NCBI GenBank assembly: GCA_963576565.1
Contig: OY755042.1
Location: 3,090,112-3,154,111, forward strand
Source: Aspidapion aeneum
Taxonomy: Eukaryota; Arthropoda; Insecta; Coleoptera; Brentidae
Length of the DNA: 64,000 nt
Reading direction: 5' to 3'
Shown: in pieces, positions 12,265 to 22,376 of the stretch
Position numbering within the stretch: the first letter of the stretch is position 1
How the letters are laid out: every line of letters starts with the position of its first letter
The notes under the pieces: generated by a model
What the model was told of the DNA's origin: nothing
Databases searched by the model: none
The model's input: the letters and a program-made list of their open reading frames with translations, nothing else
Position numbers and translations under genes: made by a program

Positions 12265-13913
12265 GATGAGCGCAAATGTACTGGACCTGATAATATACCT
12301 ATTGTTTTTATAAAAAAATGCAGATCGTTCCTATTAAAGCCTTTAAAGATAATTTTTAACCAGTCTTTGTTTGAGGGCTGTCTTCCAGAGGTTTGGAAGT
12401 CCTCAGATATTATTCCTATATTTAAAAGTGGGGATAATCATGATGTTCGGAACTACAGACCAATCAGCAAGTTGTGTGTATTTGGTAAAATATTTGAAAA
12501 AATTATCTACAATGTCATATTTGAGAGCGTAAAAGACATTATTATAAAAGAGCAAAATGGTTTTTGTGCACACAGATCCATAGAGACCAATCTAGTTTCA
12601 TTTGTAGATTATATGTCTGAGTCCATGAACAGCAGGGAGCAGGTTGATGCTGTATACACAGACCTAAGCAAGGCATTCGATACGGTCAATCATCGAATGC
12701 TGGTCGAGTGCCTTGCTGCGGTGGGAGTTCCTAGCTTCCTCTTACGTTGGATATGGTCTTATTTATCTGAAAGAAAACAGGCTGTAGCTGTCAATGGTTT
12801 CAGATCAGATCCTTTTATTGTTCCCTCAGGAGTACCTCAGGGTAGTCACCTTGGACCACTTTTTTTCATCATATACATCAATGATATCAAAGACTGTTTT
12901 AAGCATTGCAAATTTTTGGTGTACGCCGATGATGTAAAGGGATACAGAAAAATTCTTAGTCAAGGATGGATCGGTTGGAGGTTTATTGTCAGAGAAAAGA
13001 TCTGTCTTTTAATTTGGGGAAATGCGTTACAATATCTTATACCAGAAACAAAAATCCGATAAAGCATGTGTATTTTATAAGGAATCATAACTTGAAGTCC
13101 GTCTCTGAGGTGCGAGACTTGGGGGTGATTTTAGATTCCAAACTGCAATTTAACTCGCACATTGATAATGTTTTAAACAAATCCAATCGAATGCTCGGAT
13201 TTATTAAACGAGTATGTAATGATTTTCGTGATGTTAGACCTATTCTCAATGTTTATTACGCATATGTCTATAGTCAGCTCTCTTTTGCATCGGTTGTGTG
13301 GAACCCATGTTATGACGTTTATGCAAAAAGATTAGAATCTGTCCAACACAAATTTTTAAGATATATTGGCTACAAAACTAGAACACCTATAATTGATAGA
13401 GACTAGGTTCATTATGCAACAATACAAAATCATTTCACTCAAGGACCGTAGAACAATGTCCAATCTTTTGATGATTTTTAAAATAATGAAGGGTCTGGCA
13501 TCGAGTCCAGAGGTTTACCAGAAAATACAGTTTAGACCACAAAACAATATGAATATAAGAAACCGTGAGCTGTTTGAAATACCTTTTCGTAGAACTAACT
13601 CTGGACAAAATGCTCCCCTTTGTAGAATGTTGAAATGTTATAATCAATATTGTAATACAATTGAATACTTCGATATGTCACTCCCTAATTTTAAAGCTAG
13701 GATCAAAACAATATTTTTAAGTAATAACATAATGTGACTTTCTCAAACACAAATGTTTCTTTTTTCTCTTTTAGCTTGTAGTTAGTGTTTAGGATTTTGC
13801 TTTTTTCTTGCTTAGTGTTTAATTTTTTCCCACTGTTCTTACTGTGTCGAGGGTTGCGTTTGTGGATGTAATCATCTGTTGTTAACCCCTAATTGAAAAT
13901 AAATAAATAAATA
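12265..13913 (+). mobile_element. Jockey/CR1-group LINE, 5'-truncated, frameshifted
   Basis: Starts inside the reverse transcriptase (TGPDNIPIVFIKKC, about 12272). Then come NYRPIS (about 12450), AVYTDLSKAFDTVNH (first catalytic Asp), PSGVPQGSHLGPLFF and the catalytic box LVYADD (about 12930). A deletion/frameshift follows the box, and the protein continues in other frames at 12966-13406 (RDLGVILDSKLQF) and 13393-13737. Both frames and the 3' UTR end at an (AAAT)n tail of 13895-13913. A dead copy; the endonuclease part is absent. Confidence 0.9.
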
Positions 13914-13926
13914 AAGAGATCCGGGT

Positions 13927-14653
13927 AAATCTTCTCCGACAGTCAATCGGCCTTAAAAGCGCATTTCTATACGGTCTCATCGAGAACCGTGAGAAACTGT
14001 AAGGATTCGCTGAATGCGCTTGGTAGCACTAAGAATGTGTCATTAGTATGGATACCAGGGCATTCCGGGCACCAGGGAAATAAGGCCGCAGACCTAGCAG
14101 CGAGGGAAGCGCGGCATCTGCCGAATTTTTCGGCCCAGAGCCAGCCCTGGGGATATCATACAATAATGCTAAATCAACCATATTAAAATGGATGGAGAAT
14201 AGCTTCCAACAATACTCGATAAATATACCAGAACTGGCTCACTCTAAAGAGTTCATTAAAGGACTTTATAGAAACAGAGCCAGGAACATTATTGGACTTA
14301 CCAGACAGGAGATACGTATCACTGTGTGTCACTGTCGATTGAGAATACCCATGCACAGAATGGGACTAACAGAAGAAACCGAATGTAGACTCTGTATGGA
14401 GGATGACGATACAGTAAGACATGTACTGTGCGAATGTCCGGCTATTGCACGTTTACGACAGAACACTTTCGGTAAACCTCAGATTGACTCAGAAGATCTG
14501 AACAGTGTCTCACTCAAACTGATAGCCGGCCTTTTTGGAGGAATAGGCATACAGTGGTGAGAACCCACTCAAAAGTGAGCCACAATAGACCTACTGGTGG
14601 TCGCAGTGGAAAGGCTGCAAGGCCCACTCACATATGAATCATCATTAATCATC
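13927..14653 (+). mobile_element. R1/I-like LINE 3' fragment: RNase H and zinc-knuckle
   Basis: Flanked by a perfect 13-bp duplication aagagatccgggt (13914-13926 and 14654-14666). The + strand begins in an RNase H domain (IFSDSQSALKA, then LVWIPGHSGHQGNKAADLA), then a cysteine cluster (CRLCMEDDDTVRHVLCEC) as in C-terminal zinc knuckles. A frameshift separates the two frames near 14186. It ends with a loose atcattaatcatca tail. It inserted directly behind the preceding LINE tail. Confidence 0.9.
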
Positions 14654-14666
14654 AAGAGATCCGGGT

Positions 14667-15423
14667 TTGAGTCGCGACCGAAGAGAAAACGTTTTTATAA
14701 TTTCTTCTTTTTTCAAAATAGTTATTGTTATCAACCACTAGGTTTACCATAACCATAACGAAATTGAAATTTACATCTGCTGATCAAAAACACTCTTAAG
14801 CCTCAACTACTAGAATAAAGATTTAAAGCACTAATGAAAATATTGTTTAATAATAGAAAGCATTAAATTATTTTCTGAAAAGACAAAATACCTGTGCGTT
14901 TGGCTTGCATAATTTACCAAGGAAATAGTTTGAAAATAACCAAAATATTTCATTATTAAAATGAAGCTTAAGGCTTTTCTATTGATAAAACTTTACTAAA
15001 CTACAAGCAAAGACAGGAAAGAGATAAGTAAAGAAATTTTTCGTAGTCATTTTCATATAATTTGTAAATATTTCTAATATCCTGATTCATCATGAACGTA
15101 TTCATGCTATCGCACTATGGGACAGAATAGATATTTTGGCCATGAACAAGAAAAAACTAATAGGCATGCAGTCCTTTGTTTTGGTCAACCAAAATTAAAG
15201 GGTATATTTTAAAAACAAAAGTTAAGCAAATTTTGGTAAAAAACTCCTATGTCACTTTATTGAATTAAAATTTCAGTGTTACTGAAACCAGTTGCGTACA
15301 CGGGAAGGAGGGCTTAAGGGCCGAAGCCCCCCCAGAACTACTGAATATTAACTCCTAAAACATGAATTTTCTCCAAAAATTAAGAATAAATTGTATCGAT
15401 CTGCGATCAAGCCACCAAGTATC
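14667..15423. other. intergenic, no recognised feature
   Basis: The first bases resemble a tRNA T-arm/B-box but no tRNA body is present. The rest is AT-rich without a recognised element. Confidence 0.4.
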
Positions 15424-15620
15424 GTTGGTCCAATGCCAAAGTCACGAATGTGCATAATTGGTGTTAGAGATTTCATTTTTTTAATTTTTAAAAGAGGGGG
15501 AGAGAGAGCAAACACCTTCGTGCTTTTGGCGTTGAATACTATGAATAAAATTGTACATACTGCTGTACATAGGTGAAAATTGCCAAATTTGCACATTTGT
15601 GACATTGGCATTGGACCGAC
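15424..15620. mobile_element. 197-bp fold-back MITE
   Basis: gttggtccaatgccaaagtc and about 18 further bases recur inverted at the right end (gacattggcattggaccgac). Open frames on both strands inside it are by-products of the inverted repeat. Confidence 0.65.
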
Positions 15621-15870
15621 GGTATGATTCTGTCCGACATCCTAACTTTTAAGATGGCGGCAAATTTCGATTATAATCTTTAAAGAACAATCAATTCTCA
15701 CTATGATTTTTTTTATTTCACTAAGATCGGTTCAGTAGTAATGAGCCTATAAGGAAATTAATGCAGACAGGATTGGCAATGCAATCGTATAATCTGTAAA
15801 ACAATGGTTGAAACAAAAACAGATCTTTTGAGAACTACCACACCGATTTTACTAGTTTGAGCCTGTCCTT
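15621..15870. repeat. dispersed repeat, first of a pair
   Basis: Shares aatcggttcagtagtaat-type and ggcaatgcaatcgtataa-type segments with 17325-17530 in the same orientation. Confidence 0.55.
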
Positions 15871-15924
15871 AAATTACGTAACGCAAAAATTCCGAAATTT
15901 TGATTTGATTTTTAAAGGCGCTGG

Positions 15925-16506
15925 GTCAATAGCGCGTCATTTGCACGCGGACAAATGCGCGCAAGCAATAGCGCCAAAAAAACGTGTATTGCGCGCACAT
16001 ATATTTATCAGAGTACTAACCAACCTATAACCAAGTCGAATTGCCCTGTCTAACCGAGGTGGGCCAGAAGACGAGGATTGTTAAAAAACTGACCCTCTTA
16101 GGTTAGTCTTCTAACCTGACCAAGTAAGCTTATTATACCAACAAAAACTCTCCTGCTCTGGGCAGGAAAGTTTTTTTTCATATACTAACCTAATCGGGCC
16201 AGGTTAGAATACTAACCTAACCGGGTTAACTAATCAACTATCCTCGGCCTCTGGTCTTCCTAGGCTAGATAGGGCAATTCGGTTTGTTAGCGCATTTGCA
16301 GGAGCGTTTGTATTCGAACCTGTTATAAAAATAGACTATTAATTTTGCGTTGTTAGTTGCGTGTGCAATTGGTTACGCGCATTTGTTGGCGCTAAAGGTT
16401 GCACGCAATAGTCCGCGCGCAATTCGCGCATTTGGTTGCACTCTAATGGTTGCTCGCAATTGTTTACGCGCATTTGACCGCTGGCAAATGACCTGCGCGC
16501 TATTAT
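15925..16506. mobile_element. palindromic element with GCGCAATT-type internal repeats
   Basis: Outer inverted ends (aatagcgcgtcatttgc against gcaaatgacctgcgcgctatt) enclose an inner inverted pair: gaattgccctgtctaacc at about 16039 and its inverse at about 16265-16283. The flanks between the pairs are full of short gcgca/atttg motifs. Confidence 0.6.
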
Positions 16507-16544
16507 TTTTTTAATCCTAAATTTTGCGTACCTAAAAAGTACGT

Positions 16545-16995
16545 TTTTAAAACGTCCTACAAAAGACAAGAGCTAATCAGGTAGTTTATAAAACGTACTT
16601 TTAAGTCCCTCACATTTGTCTCCCTAGCATTATCATTATTGTCTACATGCGGATCAGAAAAAAGTAAATTTTAAACATTTCTACGATTGGAGTGGAGTAA
16701 AGTTTTAAGCGGTCCAATTTAATAGGGCCTAATAAGTTAGGGCTCACAGCAGCGGACCAGGCCTAGACTTTGTGAGGGTTTCTGGAATGTTTTCCAAAAC
16801 GACATCTGAACGTTTTTTAAACGTCTTTAAAACGTCCTCGGTATGTTTATTAAACGTCCACAAATTTTGTTTAAAAAATGTAAAAAAGACCCACAAAAAC
16901 GTTCGAAAGACGTTCCAGGGACTTTTTTGGATACTGAAGCTCCTTTACGTACCTTTTTAAAATATCCCCTAGGTAGGTGTTTAAAAACGTTTTTG
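16545..16995. repeat. degenerate ACGTCC/AAACGT minisatellite-like region
   Basis: Many diverged copies of aaaacgtcc and aaacgttt in irregular spacing. The same motif style appears at 34158-34375. Overlapping frames on both strands reflect the low-complexity repeat. Confidence 0.5.
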
Positions 16996-18184
16996 ATACT
17001 ATCTATTGATTTTAAAATGTTCTGTTTTGTTAGAGAGCATTTAAGTTTGTTTATATTTAGAAAAGCCATATTGTATATTAAAAAAAATAATAAGAATTTT
17101 GGCTGTACGTAAAGGATGTTACGTAACGCGACACACAACACACAAACCCCCCCTCAACGCCTGTAACGCTACATAACGCGATGTCTGACCCCCCTCCCCC
17201 CTCATGCGTTTCGTAATTTAAGGACAGGCCCTTTGTACCTCATTGTGCGGTGGAAAATTAGTGCTTTTCTATAAATTAAAATAAAAACTAAAACGTTTTT
17301 AGAAAATAAGAGTAAACACGCCATTTTGAAGAATCAAATATGATTTTGTCCGCTATCTTAAAGCAATCAATTCTCACCAGGATGGTTTTTTTTTCATTAA
17401 AATCGGTTCAGTAGTAATAAATTTATAAGGAAGCAAATGCAGACATGATTGGCAAGGCAATCGTATAAAATTTAAAAGAATGGTTAAAGCAAAATTTTTT
17501 TTTTAGAACCACTGGATCGATTGTACTTTGTTGTGCGTGGCAAGAATGCAGCTTTTTTAATGATTTAAAAAAATAATTCAAACATGTTTGCAACACAAGA
17601 ATAAACGAGCATCTTTAAAGACAATTTAATTTCGTCCGCCATCTTGGATTTTAAAATGGCGGACAAAAAAATATATTTGGTCAAAACTCTGATTAATTAT
17701 TTGCCAAGTGCAGTTTGTCCCATTAAAATCGATGGTATAGTTCAAAAGTTATAATGAAAAAAAAAATTGTCCGGTTTTTTTTGGCCAACCCGGTATATAG
17801 AGATCATTGCGTTAACCCAAAATGATCTTATCATGAAACAAAACTGTATAAAAGCGGAATACGAAGCACGCCATTTTAATAGTTGCGCCTGGACGCCACG
17901 AGCAGTCGAAGAGCGCAGGTCGATAAAATGAAACTGTAGCACAGCCTTCTCTCTGATTTTTCCTTTAAAATGGAAAATCAGCTTTAAATAATACGAATCT
18001 GAGACGGGAGACGCGTTGATGAAAATAAAGTAGAGCAAGATGTCTGAAATTTTGTGATAAAATTAAGATGGAAGCTGTAGCGGGGAATAAATTTAAGAAA
18101 ATTAATTATTTATTATTTAATTGTCTACGTGCTATTATGGATTAAAATAAATGGATCCGTGATGGATTTGATTATTTTATTTTA
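16996..18184. other. intergenic; second copy of the 15.6 kb repeat
   Basis: 17325-17530 matches 15621-15870. ccgccatcttggattttaaaatggcggac at 17636-17664 is an inverted repeat around a short centre (arms about 12 bp). Nothing else was recognised. Confidence 0.5.
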
Positions 18185-19690
18185 TTTATTTAGTCGGTTT
18201 AGAACGTTTTTCTACGTTGTCCGACGCCTACTCTCCACCTCCTTCGATGCTGACAGTCGTCTTCTGTCAGATTTTTTTGACTCATTGATCTTTGGATTGA
18301 CTGTTGCCATTCTAGTTTAGGACGCCCTCTTTTTCTGTGCCCTATTGGTTGTCATTCTAGGACCTGTTTTGGTAATCTTTCGCCGTTCATCCGTTGTACA
18401 TGGCCGTACCATATCAGTTGTCTTTTAGTGATAACATCCGTTATGCTTTCTTCGATTCCCATTCTTTCTTTTATGATCTCATTTCTTATGTGATCTGTTC
18501 TAGATATTCTCATTGATCTGCTTATTGCATCCATTTTGACACGTTCCATTTTTGTTTTGTATTTTTCTGTTACGCGACAAGTCTCTATTCCATACAACAG
18601 CGTGCTTTTCACCATTGTTTCATATATGTTAAATTTTACATTCTTCTTTATCTCTCTGCTTCATAAAATACTGATAAGACATCCAATAACCTTTTTTGCT
18701 TTTACTATTATTTTTTCCAGTTCATTACAGTCTGTTCCTATCTTATCAAATGTGACACCCAAGTATACCTACTCATTGCATGGAGATATTGTTTGTCCAT
18801 TGTCTACTTCTAACTTACTGCATTCGTTTCCAATACATAAGTACTGTGTCTTGTCCACGTTAACTGTTAATCCCCACTTTTGGTATTCTTCCATTAACTT
18901 TCTCATCATATACTTCATGTCTTCTTTATCATTAGCTACAATTACTTGGTCGTCAGCAAACTGTAGTGTGTATATGGTAAATCGGTCGTTAAGTTGTATT
19001 CCCATGCCGTGCACTTTCCGTTTCCAGTTTTTTAGAGCTACTGCGATATATATTTTAAAAAGAGTTGGAGAGATACAATATCCCTGTCTTAAGCCTTTTG
19101 TTACCAGGAATTCTTTTGAAAGTCGATTTCCAATTTTAATTTTAGATTTTGACCCTTTGTATAGTTCTTTTATCGCTTTTATATATGTATGATTGATATT
19201 AGTCTGCTCTAACACTGTCCATAGTTTTTCTACTGGAACGGTATCATATGCTTTTTGTAGGTCCACAAAGGTAACATGAGTCTCTATATTTGTTGGGCTC
19301 CTTTTCCTAATTACTTGTTTAAGACAAAAAACATTATCACTACAAGATCTGCCTGCACGAATCTCACTTTGCTCTTCTTCTTCTTGTTCATGAAAATCAT
19401 TCTCTATAAGATCTCAAAGAATCCTACCGTACAATCTACTTAGTACTGGTTACTGAAATTCCTCTGTAATTGTTACAATCCAGCTTGTTTCCTTTTTTAT
19501 GTATTGAGAATATGAATGCAATTTTCCAATCATCAGGTACTGGATGTCCGTTTATGCATTAATTGATCATATATGTGAGATTTTTGATTAGTTTCTCTGA
19601 TCCATATTTGAGTATTTCAGCATATATTCCTCCAGGTCCAGGTGGATTTGATACCTTCCCATTAGCACACTCCACTCACAAGTGAACTCC
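18185..19690 (-). mobile_element. RTE-like LINE, longest copy in the window
   Basis: The minus strand starts at NPPGPGGIYAEILKYG (about 19650), then has MDLQKAYDTVPVEKLW with the first catalytic Asp, GLRQGYCISPTLFKIY, the catalytic box LQFADDQVIVANDKEDM, and after a break the C-terminal KRQLIWYGHVQRMNGERLP (about 18390). It ends near 18185. Stops and frameshifts make it dead. Parts of the same family lie at 1-703, 48556-48634 and 49775-50150. Confidence 0.88.
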
Positions 19691-19726
19691 ACACTATATC
19701 AGTATTAAAAATTGTTTTTGGAAATG

Positions 19727-19950
19727 GCTCAGAAACGAAAGCTCCCACATAGTTTATCGTAATAACATAAATTATTGAGAAAAACGTGTTCTACTATATT
19801 CCGAAAACCGCATATTGATTCGATCCGCCGTTAAGAAGTTATCATATTTTCAGTTTTTAAACTGTCAATAAACTGTCATCTCTATAGTATTAACCGCACA
19901 CACTCACATCGACAGATATCACGACAATATTGCTAAGATAGGTCCAGTTC
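19727..19950 (+). repeat. dispersed repeat ending in gctaagataggtc, copy 1
   Basis: Matches 22490-22745 in opposite orientation, including ttccgaaaaccgcatattgat-type and cgacaatattgctaagatag segments. A single common edge (gataggtc) suggests a defined element end; the class is unknown. Confidence 0.55.
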
Positions 19951-20029
19951 GGTTCGGTTCGGTTTGGTTCGGTTCGGTTCCGTTCGGTTCGGTTCGGTTC
20001 CGTTCGGTTCGGTTCGGTTCGGTTCGGTT
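19946..20029. repeat. (TTCGG)n pentanucleotide array
   Basis: About 16 consecutive 5-bp units, with TTTGG and TTCCG variants. It starts where the preceding repeat ends. Confidence 0.95.
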
Positions 20030-20378
20030 ATTGAAAAAACCTCAAACTTTCAGATTTTGGGAGGTTTGGTGGGGTTTTGAAGATTTTAGCAGCCATTAAA
20101 AAAAAATATATGATATTATTTTTTAGTTATATAAATATATATTTTGTCAATTTGGGCTTTAGAGCGGCAATTTAAAATTTCACCGCCATGTTAGCTGCCA
20201 TCTTGAATATCTCAGCCCCTGTCAACATTTCGAGGTAGTAACAGGGATAACTGAATTCAGCAGTGTCGAAATAGGGGTAATTAATCATTTGCTAAAAAGT
20301 AATATAAAATGCTTCTAGAAAATGAATTTTCCGAAAACTTGCCGTAACTACAAGGTACAAAAGTATTGTGTAATTATA

Positions 20379-20381
<3 letters not shown>

Positions 20382-20425
<44 letters not shown>
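20382..20425. repeat. (AT)n microsatellite
   Basis: About 44 bases of alternating A and T. Confidence 0.95.
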
Positions 20426-20432
<7 letters not shown>

Positions 20433-20742
20433 GGTTTTCTCTTCTAACAACACCCTTTTTAAAATTAAACAAAACTTTTTGTTTTTTAAGGAATTATGAC
20501 GAAAAATTTAGAAACATTTTACCGTATTACTAAACCAAAAAAGTTTCTATATTCTGCAAACCCATGTGATCGCAATTTTTCAAGCTTTTAATTTAATAGT
20601 TTGGAACGCGAGTGTCCACTTTAGTTAATTGCTCTGCACTTAAAGCTGTTATTTTACCACAAATATACATGTTTTAAAATACCAAAGCTAAAGCTATTTT
20701 TTTTTTGATTTAGTTGTTTAAAAAATATTAAAATATTCAGAG

Positions 20743-20743
20743 C

Positions 20744-20770
<27 letters not shown>
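20743..20770. repeat. (TA)n microsatellite
   Basis: About 28 bases of alternating T and A at the 3' edge of the following LINE fragment; probably that element's tail. Confidence 0.9.
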
Positions 20771-20775
<5 letters not shown>

Positions 20776-21095
20776 CGGTTTCACAACGTTCTACGTCTTC
20801 CGATACCCAATCTCCACTCGTTTCTGTTTGCCCATAATTCATCATCTAGGCCTCTTATTCTTATTTCACTATCTATTCCTTCTCTCCAGCTTCTCCTTGG
20901 TCTTCCTCGTTTTCTTCGGCCAGTTGGTTTCCATTGTAATATTTGTTTAGGTAGTCTTCCATCATCCATTCTTTGTACATGTCCGTACCACACCAGTTGT
21001 TTTGTTCTTATATCATCCACTAGAGTACGTTCACCCACTGTCATAATTTCTCTTATTCTTTGATTGGTAACTCTTTCTCTTTTTGATTGAAAACC
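20771..21095 (-). mobile_element. RTE-like LINE 3' end, second subfamily
   Basis: The minus strand encodes RTKQLVWYGHVQRMDDGRLP, then WKPTGRRKRGRPRRSWREGI and a stop near 20780. This is the typical C-terminus of this LINE group, and it is related to but distinct from the 18.2 kb copy. The (TA)n tract follows its 3' end. Confidence 0.85.
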
Positions 21096-21249
21096 TTTTT
21101 ACCCAACTGCAGCACGGTGAAAGGAAGGGCAATGTTTTTTTCGATTGGAAGATGTATGTAGTGGAATGAAAATGATGGATTTTACACGATTTGGGTCTTC
21201 AGAAAACGCTAAACTTCATCCGTGTACAGAAATCTCTGCACATGTGTGA

Positions 21250-21845
21250 AAAAGCACTTTTCCGCACATGTCATGGAAAAGTGTGCGATGACGTTAACTG
21301 TCGCCATACCAGCGGCGTAGCGTGCCAGAAAGGGCGGGGGGGGGGGGGGGGGGCGACAGCTAAAAAGGGCGCCTCTGAAAACTGAAGAAAAATCTTGCGA
21401 CAAAAAAAAAAAAAAAAAAAAAAAAAGGTCATCATGTGTGAGGGGGCGACCGATAGATCACCAGGGCGCCTACAAATCTTGCCACCAAACAAAAAAAAAA
21501 AACAAAAGGTCATCATGTGTGAGGGGGCGGCCGATAGGTCACAAGGGCGCCTCTCACAAATCTTGGGACCAAAAAACAAAAAAAAAACGTCATCATGTGT
21601 GAGGGGGCGGTCGATAGGTCACAAGGGCGCCTACAAATCTTGCGACCAAAAAAAAAAGGTCTTCATGTCGTTAGTTTCCTTTGGCGCCCACTCAATTGGC
21701 CGTTGCCGGCCCGACTTAATAAAGCTGAGGGCCACCACCAATGGGGCGCCACTAACCTCGGGCGGGGGGGGGGACGAACCCCCCCCCCCACGCTACGCCG
21801 CTGCGCCATACTATACTTTTCCACACATGTGCGGAAAAGTAGTTT
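21250..21845. repeat. TTTTCCGCACATGT inverted pair around the MITE
   Basis: cttttccgcacatgt near 21258 and acatgtgcggaaaag near 21826 lie on either side of the 21310 MITE. The MITE therefore sits in an older fold-back repeat of the TTTTCCGCAC type, also seen at 52.8-53.5 kb. Confidence 0.5.
21310..21803. mobile_element. hAT-like MITE with CAGCGGCGTAGCGTG ends and internal tandem repeats
   Basis: Perfect 15-bp inverted ends and a perfect 8-bp duplication cgccatac (21302-21309 and 21804-21811). Inside are a long G-run, A-runs and four diverged units of about 70 bp containing gtcatcatgtgtgaggg and gggcgcct. The long frames on both strands come from this low-complexity repeat. Confidence 0.88.
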
Positions 21846-22157
21846 CATTTGATTTGTTCAAAATTAAAGATCAATTTTTTACAAAAAATAGTATGGTTCA
21901 ACCATAGGCGCACCAGGGGATGGGAACCTCGGGGCCCGGGCCCCCCAAACCTAAAATTTTTGTAGATATTTTTAACTGAACTGGTTCAACAGTGTTCGTA
22001 GGAAAAATAGCGTACACAACAACACAACTCGATAGAAAGTATCTTTCTTACACTCGCGTGTTGTGTCACTTGGCTAGCGCCTCGTTCACAACATTCACGC
22101 TCGTGTAAAATTTGTCACTTTCTTCTCTTGTTATGTAATATACATACTATTTTGCAG

Positions 22158-22376
22158 GTTGACTTCGGCGAAGTTTTCATTCCTCCAAATCTGGAAGTAC
22201 CAAAACCTCGGGTCCTACCAGAATTTAAAAGACTTGCCCACGGCTTGAGATCCGACAACATCAGCATTCTGGATGCCAAAACTTTTTATATTCCAAATTT
22301 GCATTTTGACGATGGAGGGCCCGATGCTTATTTTTGGGTTGGAAATGGATCGGAACCCAATGCATTTGGAATAAAG
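22158..22376 (+). CDS. knk: knk exon: end of DM13-1 and first half of DM13-2
   Basis: The exon follows the acceptor tattttgcag and ends before the donor gtattg. It holds 73 codons in phase 0. It opens with VDFGEVFIPPNL, the closing strand of a DM13 domain, so a preceding exon must carry the rest of DM13-1. A linker (LPEFKRLAHGLRSDN) follows, then the start of DM13-2 with ISILDAKTFYIPNLHFDD and DAYFWVGNG, which are signature DM13 segments. Confidence 0.9.

Noticed and set aside
14654..14690. tRNA gene suggested by a B-box-like sequence
   Set aside because: No A-box, anticodon arm or acceptor stem can be formed with the neighbouring sequence.
21271..21907. Overlapping frames up to 170 codons on both strands
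   Set aside because: Caused by homopolymer runs and tandem units inside a MITE.
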